A stretch of DNA of 12,670 nucleotides from assembly GCA_017853515.1 (NCBI GenBank), contig JAFMJK010000041.1, positions 1 to 12,670 on the forward strand, in the 5' to 3' direction. Below the pieces are notes generated by a model. That model ran no database searches and had not been told where the DNA came from. It saw only the letters and a list, made by a program, of their open reading frames with translations. The DNA is from Chthoniobacterales bacterium (lineage in GTDB: Bacteria; Verrucomicrobiota; Verrucomicrobiia; Chthoniobacterales; JACTMZ01). The position numbers were made by a program, and so were the translations under genes. Shown here piece after piece: positions 5,283 through 12,120 of the stretch. Each line of letters starts with the position of its first letter. Positions within the stretch are counted from its first letter, which is position 1.

Positions 5283-5486
5283 ATGGCATTCAGCACAGTT
5301 AGCAAAAAAAGCGGCAAAACCTACTTCCTCCACGCGCGCCTGCAAAAGTTGCGCGGCGGTCAGGAGGTCACCCTCTATTACTTCGCGGGCCAACCCGGTG
5401 AAGGCGCAATCGACGCCCTTCCGGCCGGCTACGAAGTTTCCGAGAACGAGCGCACGGGACTGCCCCTGCTCAAGAAAAAGAAATAA
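5283..5486 (+). CDS. Small conserved protein of unknown function, Lys-ended
   Basis: A 67-residue protein without signal peptide or membrane segment. It contains KSGKTYFLHARLQKLRGGQE, a short strand-rich core (VTLYYFAGQ), then AIDALPAGYEVSENERTGLP and the tail LLKKKK. I recall unnamed short proteins with this pattern (YxLH..., LRGG, YYFA, LPAGYEV, TGLP) in several bacterial groups; no function is known to me. It follows rpmB by 46 bases with a good A/G-rich ribosome site (AGAAAGGAAA, about ten bases before the ATG) and is closed by an intrinsic terminator, so it is most likely co-expressed with L28. The strong basic tail would suit RNA or ribosome contact, but that is only inference. Codon use and GC content look like those of its neighbours. 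Confidence 0.85.
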   Translation: MAFSTVSKKSGKTYFLHARLQKLRGGQEVTLYYFAGQPGEGAIDALPAGYEVSENERTGLPLLKKKK

Positions 5487-5509
5487 GGCGCAGACGGCAA
5501 TTTAACGCG

Positions 5510-5547
5510 AGGCGGTCCGGCAGTGATGCGGGACCGCCTTTGCTTTT
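5510..5547 (+). terminator. Rho-independent terminator after the rpmB unit
   Basis: A perfect 9-bp GC-rich stem (AGGCGGTCC at 5510-5518 with GGACCGCCT at 5531-5539) closes a 12-base loop and is followed by TTGCTTTT. It lies 24 bases after the stop of the small Lys-ended protein and only 6 bases before the lhgO start codon. Confidence 0.85.
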
Positions 5548-5553
5548 GGCGCG

Positions 5554-6756
5554 ATGAGCACGAGAGCGACGCATCCCATCATCGTCGGCGGCGGCCTGGT
5601 CGGCCTCGGCACGGCATGGCAGATACTGCGCGCCGGCCGGGCTCGCAGCCTGACCCTGCTGGAGAAAGAGTCCCGCGTCGGCGCGCACCAGAGCACGCAC
5701 AACAGCGGCGTGCTGCACGCGGGACTCTACTACAAACCGGGATCGCTCAAAGCGCGCCTCGCCGTCGATGGCATCCGCGAGATGACCGCGTATTGCGGCG
5801 AGAAAAACATACCGCACGAAATCTGCGGCAAGGTCGTGGTGGCAGTCGACGAGGCCGAGGTGCCGCGCCTGCGCGCGTTGGAAGAACGCGGCCGGGCCAA
5901 CGGCTTGGGCGGACTGCGCTGGCTGGACCGCGATGCGCTGCGCGCCATCGAACCCCATGCGGCCGGCGTGGCCGCGCTGCATGTGCCCGAAGAGGGCATC
6001 GTCGATTATGCGGCGGTCTGCGAGGCGCTGCGTGCCGACATCGCACAAATGGGCGGACAGATCGTGACCGGTGCCGAGGTTCGCGCGTTGCGCGAAACGG
6101 CCGGCGGATGGACCGCGCGGACAGCGGCCGGCGAATACGCGGGTGATTTCCTCATCAACTGCGCGGGGCTGCAGTGCGACCGCGTGTGCCGGATGGCCGG
6201 AGAGAACCCGGCCGACCGCATCGTTCCTTTCCGCGGGGAATACTACCGATTGCGCGCGCAAAGCGCACACCTCGTGCGCAACCTCATTTATCCGGTGCCG
6301 GATCCGAAGTTTCCATTTCTCGGAGTTCACTTCACGCGCTTGATCGGCGGCGGTGTCGAGGCCGGCCCGAACGCCGTGCTCGCTTTCGCCCGCGAGGCCT
6401 ACCGCAAGACGCAGTTCAATCCGCGCGACATGGCCGATGCGCTGACCTTTCCCGGATTCTGGAAGTTTCTCGCGGCGCATCCGCGCATGGCGTGGGAGGA
6501 GGGCATCCGCTCGCTGAGCAAAAACCTGTTTTGCCGGTCGCTGCAGCGCCTCGTGCCCGATCTGCGCGAAGAGGATCTCGCTCCCGGCGGGGCCGGCGTG
6601 CGCGCGCAGGCCATTTCACCGTCGGGCGAGCTGGTGCAGGATTTCAGCCTGGTGCGCGGCGAGCGCGCACTCCACGTCCTCAATGCCCCCAGCCCTGCCG
6701 CCACCGCTTCACTGGCCATCGGACGCCACATCACGCAGACAATCGAGGCCGACTGA
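5554..6756 (+). CDS. lhgO: L-2-hydroxyglutarate oxidase/dehydrogenase, FAD-dependent
   Basis: An FAD enzyme of the DAO fold that oxidises L-2-hydroxyglutarate to 2-oxoglutarate, a metabolite-repair and lysine/glutarate-breakdown step; electrons go to oxygen or the quinone pool. The 400-residue length is typical. The N-terminal dinucleotide motif is IIVGGGLVGLGTAW (9-22), with the acidic end of the next strand in LLEKE. The family signature HQSTHNSGVLHAGLYYKPGS (45-64) is clear, as are VPEEGIVDYAAVCEAL, INCAGLQCDRV and FRGEYYRL. The C-terminal part has the second FAD contact (GVRAQAIS, then LHVLNAPSPAATASLAIG). The ATG at 5554 puts the GxGxxG motif at the usual place. No ribosome site is visible and a terminator ends just upstream, so the promoter must overlap or lie very near that hairpin. 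The related glycerol-3-phosphate dehydrogenases lack the NSGVLHAG signature. Confidence 0.92.
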   Translation: MSTRATHPIIVGGGLVGLGTAWQILRAGRARSLTLLEKESRVGAHQSTHNSGVLHAGLYYKPGSLKARLAVDGIREMTAYCGEKNIPHEICGKVVVAVDEAEVPRLRALEERGRANGLGGLRWLDRDALRAIEPHAAGVAALHVPEEGIVDYAAVCEALRADIAQMGGQIVTGAEVRALRETAGGWTARTAAGEYAGDFLINCAGLQCDRVCRMAGENPADRIVPFRGEYYRLRAQSAHLVRNLIYPVPDPKFPFLGVHFTRLIGGGVEAGPNAVLAFAREAYRKTQFNPRDMADALTFPGFWKFLAAHPRMAWEEGIRSLSKNLFCRSLQRLVPDLREEDLAPGGAGVRAQAISPSGELVQDFSLVRGERALHVLNAPSPAATASLAIGRHITQTIEAD

Positions 6757-6775
6757 ACCTCGCTAAATCCTTCCT

Positions 6776-6800
6776 CCCCGGGCAGTCCGGGGTTAATTAT
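6776..6800 (+). terminator. Possible weak terminator between lhgO and hisB
   Basis: CCCCGG (6776-6781), a 5-base loop and CCGGGG (6787-6792) form a 6-bp GC stem followed by TTAATTAT. The stem is short and the T-tract is broken, so termination would be partial at best. The AT-rich tail could instead be part of the hisB promoter. It lies 19 bases after the lhgO stop. Confidence 0.4.
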
Positions 6801-6811
6801 CTCCCTCCCAT

Positions 6812-7399
6812 ATGAGTCGCGAAGCCAAGGTCGATCGCAAAACAAACGAAACGGACATCCGTCTGCGCTTCAACGTGGACGGAACCGGCCAGTCCAACAT
6901 CAAGACCGGCATCGGTTTTTTCGACCACATGCTCGTGCTCTTCGCCAAACACGGCTTGTTCGACCTCGATCTCGAGGCCAAAGGCGATCTCGAGGTCGAT
7001 GCGCACCACACGGTGGAAGACGTCGGCCTCGCCCTGGGGCAGGCGCTGCGCGAGGCGATCGGCGACAAGCAGGGCATGAGCCGCTACGGATGGTGCCTCT
7101 TGCCCATGGACGATGCCCTTGCCCGCATCGCGCTCGATTGCAGCGGCCGACCCTACCTTGCCTACGAGGCGCCGGAGGAGGCCGGACCCATCGGGGATTT
7201 TCCTTTCCAATTGATCGAAGAATTCCTGCGCGCTTTCTGCGTGCAGGGCGGGCTCAACCTGCATGTCGCTCTGCTCGACGGACGCGATTCGCACCACATG
7301 GCGGAGGCGGTTTTCAAGGGCTTGGCCCGCGCCCTGGACCAGGCCACGCGAGTCGACCCGCGCGTGCAGGGCGTGCCGAGCACCAAGGGTTCGCTTTGA
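6812..7399 (+). CDS. hisB: Imidazoleglycerol-phosphate dehydratase (monofunctional HisB)
   Basis: Catalyses the sixth step of histidine synthesis, dehydrating imidazoleglycerol phosphate to imidazole-acetol phosphate, with manganese at the active site. The 195 residues match the stand-alone enzyme; the fused histidinol phosphatase of enterobacteria is absent. Hallmarks: NIKTGIGFFDHML (29-41), DAHHTVEDVGLALGQAL (63-79; His65 and His66 bind metal), GRPYL, and the second metal-binding repeat DSHHMAEAVFKGLARAL (159-175), ending PSTKGSL. The ATG at 6812 follows a pyrimidine-rich stretch and has no ribosome site, unlike hisA downstream. The stop codon overlaps the hisH start as TGATG. It is the first gene of a closely packed run that continues to the right edge. 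hisG, hisD, hisC, hisF and hisI are not in the window. Confidence 0.96.
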   Translation: MSREAKVDRKTNETDIRLRFNVDGTGQSNIKTGIGFFDHMLVLFAKHGLFDLDLEAKGDLEVDAHHTVEDVGLALGQALREAIGDKQGMSRYGWCLLPMDDALARIALDCSGRPYLAYEAPEEAGPIGDFPFQLIEEFLRAFCVQGGLNLHVALLDGRDSHHMAEAVFKGLARALDQATRVDPRVQGVPSTKGSL

Positions 7400-8028
7400 T
7401 GGCCCCGCGCGTCGCCGTCATCGACTACGGCAGCGGCAATCTGCGCAGCGTGGAAAAAGCGCTGCAAAAAGCGGGGGCCGAACCGGTGCGGTGCGAAAAT
7501 ACCGGCAGCATCGCGGCCTGCGATGCCGTCGTTCTCCCGGGCGTCGGGTCGTTCGGCGATTGCGCGCGCAGTCTGGAGGAACGCGGCATGACATCCACCC
7601 TGCGCGAGTGGCTGGCCGCGGACCGTCCCTATCTCGGCATCTGTCTCGGATATCAGATCCTTTTCGACTCGAGCGAGGAATCGCCCGGAGCTCGCGGGCT
7701 CGGTCATTGGCGCGGGAAGGTGACCCGCTTCCAAGATGCACCCGGACGCAAAGTTCCCCACATGGGATGGAACAGCCTGAAGTGGGGCGCGCAGGACAAA
7801 ATTTTTTCGGGCATCCCGGAAGGAGCCCATGTCTTCTTCGTGCACTCGTATTACCCGGCACCGACAGACCGAACCCTCGTGACCGCGTGGTGCGACTACG
7901 GCGTGCAGTTCGCCGCCGCAGCCGCACGCGGACGCGTTCACGGCATGCAATTCCATCCCGAAAAAAGCCAGGATGTCGGTCTGCGCATTCTGGAAAATTT
8001 CGTGCGCGGATTGCACGGAGACAAATGA
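7399..8028 (+). CDS. hisH: Imidazole glycerol phosphate synthase, glutamine amidotransferase subunit
   Basis: The class I glutaminase that feeds ammonia to HisF in the fifth histidine step, which yields imidazoleglycerol phosphate and AICAR. The 209-residue length is normal. The start VAVIDYGSGNLRSVEKAL is diagnostic. The catalytic triad is complete: Cys82 in YLGICLGYQILF, His186 and Glu188 in HGMQFHPEKSQ. The oxyanion strand LPGVGSFGDC (46-55) and the KVPHMGWN segment (118-125) that contacts HisF are present. The ATG overlaps the hisB stop by one base, and its own stop overlaps the hisA start by four bases, so translation is probably coupled. HisF, its obligate partner, is not adjacent, which is unusual because hisH-hisA-hisF is a frequent order; it must be encoded elsewhere. 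Confidence 0.96.
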   Translation: MAPRVAVIDYGSGNLRSVEKALQKAGAEPVRCENTGSIAACDAVVLPGVGSFGDCARSLEERGMTSTLREWLAADRPYLGICLGYQILFDSSEESPGARGLGHWRGKVTRFQDAPGRKVPHMGWNSLKWGAQDKIFSGIPEGAHVFFVHSYYPAPTDRTLVTAWCDYGVQFAAAAARGRVHGMQFHPEKSQDVGLRILENFVRGLHGDK

Positions 8029-8786
8029 ACATGCTGCTTTATCCCGCGATCGACCTCATGGGCGGACAAGTCGTCCGTCTCAAACAGGGACGCGCCTCGG
8101 AAAAAACCGTTTACTCGGACGATCCGGCGGCAGTGGCCCGCGAGTGGGAAGAGCGCGGCGGCGATTGGTTGCACATCGTCGATCTCGATGCCGCCTTCGG
8201 CGGCAAGCACGCAAACCTGGACAAGGTGCGGGCCATCGCTGCGGCAGTCTCCATCCCGGTGCAAATGGGCGGCGGCATGCGCGACGAGCAAGCGATCCGC
8301 GAGGCGCTCGAGGCCGGCGTGTCACGCGTGGTCATCGGGACAAAAGCAGCCGAAGACCCGGACTTTGTCCGCCGCGCGGTGGAAAAATTCGGCGGCCATA
8401 GGATCGCCGTCGGTATCGATGCGCGGGACGGCCGGGTCGCGGTCAAAGGCTGGGCGGAGACCACCGCTATCGAGGCCGGCGCTTTGGCCAAGGAACTGGC
8501 CGCAGCCGGCATCGGGGCGCTGATCTACACCGACATCGCGACCGACGGCATGCTGCAAGGACCGAATTTGACAGCCACGGCGGAAATAGTGCGGACAGCC
8601 TCTTGCCCGGTGATTGCCAGCGGGGGGGTATCCTCAGCGGCGGATCTCGCTGCCTTGGCCAAAATCGAGGGTTTGGCCGGCGCCATCGTCGGGAAAGCCC
8701 TTTTCGACGGACTCATTGCCGGCAACCTGCGTGAAGCCTGCCGCAAGGCCGCCGAAAACGCAGATTCGCCTTGCAGTTCTTCGTGA
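8025..8786 (+). CDS. hisA: ProFAR isomerase (HisA)
   Basis: Opens the ribose of ProFAR by an Amadori rearrangement to PRFAR, the fourth histidine step and the source of the HisH-HisF substrate. It is a 253-residue beta/alpha-barrel made of two half-barrel repeats. Seen: YPAIDLMGGQVVRLKQG (6-22) with catalytic Asp10, the first phosphate-binding loop near MGGGMRDEQAI (81-91), GIDARDG (130-136) with the second catalytic Asp132, YTDIATDGMLQGPN (168-181), and the second phosphate loop ASGGVSS. Asp at both catalytic positions and the YTDIATDG loop favour HisA over HisF. The ATG at 8025 overlaps the hisH stop (ATGA) and has GGAG just upstream; the next ATG, at 8031, is a possible alternative. The last dozen residues (ENADSPCSSS) are an unconserved tail. 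Confidence 0.95.
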   Translation: MNMLLYPAIDLMGGQVVRLKQGRASEKTVYSDDPAAVAREWEERGGDWLHIVDLDAAFGGKHANLDKVRAIAAAVSIPVQMGGGMRDEQAIREALEAGVSRVVIGTKAAEDPDFVRRAVEKFGGHRIAVGIDARDGRVAVKGWAETTAIEAGALAKELAAAGIGALIYTDIATDGMLQGPNLTATAEIVRTASCPVIASGGVSSAADLAALAKIEGLAGAIVGKALFDGLIAGNLREACRKAAENADSPCSSS

Positions 8787-8792
8787 GGTCTG

Positions 8793-9230
8793 ATGACTTT
8801 TAGCCTTATGAAATTTCCGAGCCTAGCCGCAGTGGCGGCCGCATTGGCATCCATCGTATTCCTCAGCGCCTGCCAGCAGGAAAAACCGCAGCCGCAGCCT
8901 CGAAATCGCTACGGTTTCGGCGGCACGCAAACACTCCAGCAGCCGACCACGGCGACCAACACGCTTCCGCCGCTGACCGACACAAACTCGATGACCGGAA
9001 TGACGGACACCGCGCTGGTCAATCCCGTGCCCACGCCGACCCCCGCCGCGACTCCGCCGCCCGCCAGCTTGCCGACGCCCGAAGTTTCCTACGGAATCCC
9101 CGTTCCCGGAAAACCCGGATTTGTGACCAGTCCCCACGCTCCCAACGCGGGCTTTGTCGATGTGCGCGGATTTCCTCCCGGAACGGAAGTCAAAGATCCT
9201 TACACAGGCCGCATTTTCCTCGTCCCCTGA
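8793..9230 (+). CDS. Small proline-rich lipoprotein of unknown function
   Basis: A 145-residue exported protein. An N-terminal hydrophobic segment (LAAVAAALASIVFLSAC) ends in a lipobox with Cys27, so it should be cut by signal peptidase II and lipid-anchored. Next comes a Gln/Pro/Thr-rich low-complexity linker (about 28-95, including TPTPAATPPPASLPTP), then a compact C-terminal segment: YGIPVPGKPGFVTSPHAP, NAGFVDVRGFPPGTEVKDP and YTGRIFLVP. I recall this tail in unnamed proteins of Verrucomicrobiota; its function is unknown to me. The ATG at 8793 is preferred because GAGG lies a few bases before it, overlapping the hisA stop; the ATG at 8808 has none and would move the lipobox to Cys22. It starts 6 bases after hisA and is probably transcribed with the his genes, though nothing links it to histidine synthesis. 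Confidence 0.85.
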   Translation: MTFSLMKFPSLAAVAAALASIVFLSACQQEKPQPQPRNRYGFGGTQTLQQPTTATNTLPPLTDTNSMTGMTDTALVNPVPTPTPAATPPPASLPTPEVSYGIPVPGKPGFVTSPHAPNAGFVDVRGFPPGTEVKDPYTGRIFLVP

Positions 9231-9260
9231 GCGGGCCGGTTTTCCGGCGTGAGATTCTCC

Positions 9261-9285
9261 GCCCGCACTGCCATAGTTCGCGGGC
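9261..9285 (+). other. Hairpin ending directly at the tyrA start codon
   Basis: GCCCGC (9261-9266) pairs perfectly with GCGGGC (9280-9285) across a 13-base loop, and the next base is the A of the tyrA ATG. The same stretch holds a weak promoter-like pair, GTGAGA (9249-9254) and CATAGT (9272-9277), 17 bp apart, whose start would fall almost on the ATG. A second small stem, GCCGG-TTTT-CCGGC, is at 9235-9248. Either a translation-controlling stem or coincidence in GC-rich DNA. Confidence 0.3.
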
Positions 9286-10149
9286 ATGAGCAACGGGTCG
9301 CAGCATATCGCCGTCTTCGGTCCGGGTCTCATGGGCGCATCACTGCTCATGGCGCTTCGCGCGAAGAGACCGGAAGCCAAACTTTCCGTCTGGGCGCGGC
9401 GCGATGAAGCAGTGGCCGAAGTGATGCGGCGGGGACTGGCTGATTCTGCTTCCGCCGATGCCGCAGAGACCATCCGCGGAGCCGATGTGGCGGTGCTCTG
9501 CGTTCCGGTCGATCGCATGGCAGAAGTCGCCGCGGCCATCGCGCCCCACATTCGCGCCGATGCGCTCGTCACCGATGTGGGCAGCACAAAAGAAAAATTG
9601 GTCTCCCGCCTCGAAAATGACTTCGCCGCCAATCGTAATTTCGTGGGCAGCCACCCCATGTGCGGATCCGACGAATCGGGCTTGGACGCCGCGCGGGCCG
9701 ATCTCTACGAGGGTGCGCTCTGCGTGGTCTGCCCCACGTCCGCATCGCGACCCGAACTGATCTCGAGGGCGGAGGAACTTTGGAAATCCGTGGGCGCCAG
9801 AGTCACACAACTCTCCCCGGCCGACCACGACGCGGCGGCTGCGGCTGCCAGTCACGTCCCGCACGTGGCAGCAGCAGCGTTGGTCGAATTGATGGGCCGG
9901 GAACGGCCCGAATTCCGCGAGCTTTGCGCCACGGGGTTCCGCGATACCACGCGCGTTGCCGCGGGTTCCCCCGATCTCTGGTCGGCCATCCTCGCGGAGA
10001 ACGCGGATAAAACCGCCGCGGCGTTGAGCAAACTCGAGGCGATTCTTGCCGGCTACCGCGAGGCGATGGTCAAAGCCGATCGCCAGCAGATGACCAAGCG
10101 GCTCGCTGCCGCCGCGGAAACCCGCGCCGAAATTTTCCGCCGGACCTGA
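9286..10149 (+). CDS. tyrA: Prephenate/arogenate dehydrogenase
   Basis: Oxidatively decarboxylates prephenate or arogenate on the way to tyrosine. The 287-residue protein has the N-terminal Rossmann motif FGPGLMGASL (11-20), the conserved TDVGSTK (96-102), SHPMCGSDESG (122-132), the helical part with ASHVPHVAAAAL (188-199, His190 and His193) and GFRDTTRVAAGSPDLW (217-232), which includes the substrate-binding arginine region. There is no chorismate mutase domain and no C-terminal ACT domain, so tyrosine feedback through ACT is not expected. Whether prephenate or arogenate is used, and NAD or NADP, cannot be told here. It starts 55 bases after the lipoprotein gene without a clear ribosome site and ends 2 bases before aroA, so these two aromatic genes are surely co-transcribed. 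Confidence 0.93.
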   Translation: MSNGSQHIAVFGPGLMGASLLMALRAKRPEAKLSVWARRDEAVAEVMRRGLADSASADAAETIRGADVAVLCVPVDRMAEVAAAIAPHIRADALVTDVGSTKEKLVSRLENDFAANRNFVGSHPMCGSDESGLDAARADLYEGALCVVCPTSASRPELISRAEELWKSVGARVTQLSPADHDAAAAAASHVPHVAAAALVELMGRERPEFRELCATGFRDTTRVAAGSPDLWSAILAENADKTAAALSKLEAILAGYREAMVKADRQQMTKRLAAAAETRAEIFRRT

Positions 10150-10151
10150 GC

Positions 10152-11441
10152 ATGGAGATCAAAGTCCGCCAGTCGCCCGCGTGGCGCGCGACAATCAAGG
10201 TTCCGGGCGACAAGAGCATGTCGCACCGCGCGGCCATGCTGTCCGCGCTTTCCGACGGCCCGTGCCTCCTCCGCAACTACCTCGCCGGCGAGGATTGTCT
10301 GGGCACGCTGCGCGTCCTGGGACAACTCGGCGTGCCGATCGAAGACAAGGGCGCTGGAAAATGGCTGGTGCATGGCGTTTCCGGAAAATTCCGGCAGCCG
10401 GCCGCCGACTTGGATTGCGGAAACTCGGGGACGACCATGCGCCTCATGTCCGGCTTGCTCTCCGCGCAGACTTTTCGCAGCCGTCTCGTCGGCGATCCTT
10501 CGCTTTCGAAGCGCCCGATGCGGCGCATCATGGAACCTCTCGAACGCATGGGCGCCGGCCTCTCGACCGAGGGAAACGACGGACGACCTCCTCTTGTCAT
10601 CCAGGGAAATCCCAAACTCCACGCGATCGAATACCTCCTCCCCGTGCCGAGCGCGCAGGTTAAAAGCGCCGTTTTGCTCGCCGGACTCCTCGCCGAGGGC
10701 CGGACGACGGTGGTCCAACCCGTCCAGACTCGCGATCACACCGAGCGCATGCTGGCGCATTTCGGGGTTCCGGTGGAACGAGACGGCGATCGTATTTCAG
10801 TCCGGGGCGGAACTCTGCCGCGCGCGCGCAACTTTGATGTGCCCGGAGATATTTCCAGTGCTGCTTTCTGGCTCGTGGCCGCTGCGGCGAAACCCGGTTG
10901 CCATTTGACCATCGAAGGTCTCGGACTCAATCCGACAAGAACCGGCGTCGTGAAGGTCCTCGAACGCATGGGCGCTCAGATCGGCCTCAGGGATGAAATA
11001 TCCGGGCCGGGCGAGCCCTCCGGAACCGTGGAAATCCGGGGAGGCGGATTGCGCGGCACGACGATCGAAGGAGCGGAAATTCCCAATGTCATCGACGAGA
11101 TTCCCGTGCTCGCTGTCGGCGCCGCTTTGGCCAGAGGAACGACATTGATAAAAGATGCGGCCGAGTTGCGGGTCAAGGAATCGGACCGCCTCGCCGTTGT
11201 CGCCCATCATCTCAGGGCAATGGGTGCCGAGGTCGACGAACTTCCCGACGGTCTGGTCATCCATGGCGGGCGCCCGCTGCATGGAGCATGCCTCGAGAGC
11301 CACGGCGACCATCGCATCGCCATGGCCTTTGCCATCGCCGGTCTTTTTGCCGAAGGTGAAACGGTGATCACGGGGACAGAATGCGTCGAAACTTCTTACC
11401 CGGGTTTCGTCGATCAACTCGGGGAGTTGAACCATGACTAA
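10152..11441 (+). CDS. aroA: EPSP synthase (3-phosphoshikimate 1-carboxyvinyltransferase), class II-like
   Basis: Joins phosphoenolpyruvate to shikimate-3-phosphate, the sixth shikimate-pathway step and the target of glyphosate. The 429 residues cover both halves of the inverse alpha/beta barrel. Active-site elements: VPGDKSMSHRA (17-27, Lys21), CGNSGTTMRLMSG (89-101), PSAQVKSAVLLAG (166-178), RDHTERM (194-200), NPTRTG (260-265), IPNVIDEIPVLA (310-321, catalytic Asp315), ELRVKESDRL (338-347) and SHGDHRIAM (383-391). The four short motifs GDK, SAQxK, RxHxE and NxTR together are those used to define class II enzymes (CP4, Bacillus and Staphylococcus type). However, the key residue that is Ala100 in CP4 is Gly93 here, as in the sensitive E. 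coli Gly96, so strong tolerance cannot be assumed. The start is 2 bases after tyrA; the end overlaps cmk by 8 bases. Confidence 0.96.
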   Translation: MEIKVRQSPAWRATIKVPGDKSMSHRAAMLSALSDGPCLLRNYLAGEDCLGTLRVLGQLGVPIEDKGAGKWLVHGVSGKFRQPAADLDCGNSGTTMRLMSGLLSAQTFRSRLVGDPSLSKRPMRRIMEPLERMGAGLSTEGNDGRPPLVIQGNPKLHAIEYLLPVPSAQVKSAVLLAGLLAEGRTTVVQPVQTRDHTERMLAHFGVPVERDGDRISVRGGTLPRARNFDVPGDISSAAFWLVAAAAKPGCHLTIEGLGLNPTRTGVVKVLERMGAQIGLRDEISGPGEPSGTVEIRGGGLRGTTIEGAEIPNVIDEIPVLAVGAALARGTTLIKDAAELRVKESDRLAVVAHHLRAMGAEVDELPDGLVIHGGRPLHGACLESHGDHRIAMAFAIAGLFAEGETVITGTECVETSYPGFVDQLGELNHD

Positions 11442-12120
11442 GCCGGCTCTGACAAAAGAGACGGTCGTCATCGCCATCGACGGCCCCGCCGCTTCGGGCA
11501 AAAGCACCGTGGCGCGGGAACTGGCCAAGCGTTTGGGCTACAGGTTCCTCAACTCTGGCGACCTTTACCGCGCCATGACCTGGTCGTGCCTGCAAAGCGG
11601 CATCGACTGCAAGGACATCTCGGCGGTGGCCACCGCCGCCGGCAACGCGCGAATCAAGGTCGCGCACGAGGGCAACGAGTATTATCCGAAAATCGACGAA
11701 GACGACGCGCGCACGCACCTGCGCGATCCCGCGGTCAACGCCAACGTTTCGCCCGTCTCCGCCGTTCCGGCCGTGCGCTACATTCTTTCTGCCGCGATCC
11801 GGACCCACGCCCAAGGTCGGCAAACTGTGATCGAAGGACGCGACATCGGCTCCGCCGTCTTTCCCGAGACGCCCTACAAGTTTTACATCGATGCACATCC
11901 GCAGGTCCGCCAGCGCCGCCGGCGCAACCAGGGACAAAACGAAGAGATCGCCCAGAGGGACATGATCGATTCCACCCGCAGCACGGACCCACTCACCGTG
12001 GCTGCCGGCGCCACGGTCATCGACAGTTCCACCCTCGACGTGAACGGAGTGGTCGGCGCCATCATGGGCCAACTCTGTAGTCAGGGACTGTCCGCCGCTT
12101 TGTTATGCAGCAAAGAATGA
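11434..12120 (+). CDS. cmk: Cytidylate (CMP/dCMP) kinase
   Basis: Phosphorylates CMP and dCMP from ATP, recycling nucleotides released by RNA decay and CDP-lipid synthesis. The 228-residue length is normal. The P-loop is IDGPAASGKST (15-25), followed by RELAKRLGYRFLNSGDLYRA with the Tyr-Arg pair of the CMP site, the nucleotide-binding region RDPAVNANVSPVSAVPAVR, and VIEGRDIGSAVFP. The LID region is RQRRRRNQG with DMIDSTRSTDPL just after; the terminal ATVIDSSTLDVNGVV is also typical. The ATG at 11434 lies inside the aroA 3' end, 8 bases before the aroA stop is complete, and has a good ribosome site (GGGGAG, 7-base spacer), so translation is coupled. The order aroA-cmk recurs in many bacteria. 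Its stop overlaps the plsC start as ATGA. Confidence 0.95.
   Translation: MTKPALTKETVVIAIDGPAASGKSTVARELAKRLGYRFLNSGDLYRAMTWSCLQSGIDCKDISAVATAAGNARIKVAHEGNEYYPKIDEDDARTHLRDPAVNANVSPVSAVPAVRYILSAAIRTHAQGRQTVIEGRDIGSAVFPETPYKFYIDAHPQVRQRRRRNQGQNEEIAQRDMIDSTRSTDPLTVAAGATVIDSSTLDVNGVVGAIMGQLCSQGLSAALLCSKE

Noticed and set aside
5470..6480. 336-codon minus-strand open frame across lhgO
   Set aside because: It is a shadow of the LhgO frame and runs through the terminator; the translation is Arg/Ala/His-rich without motifs.
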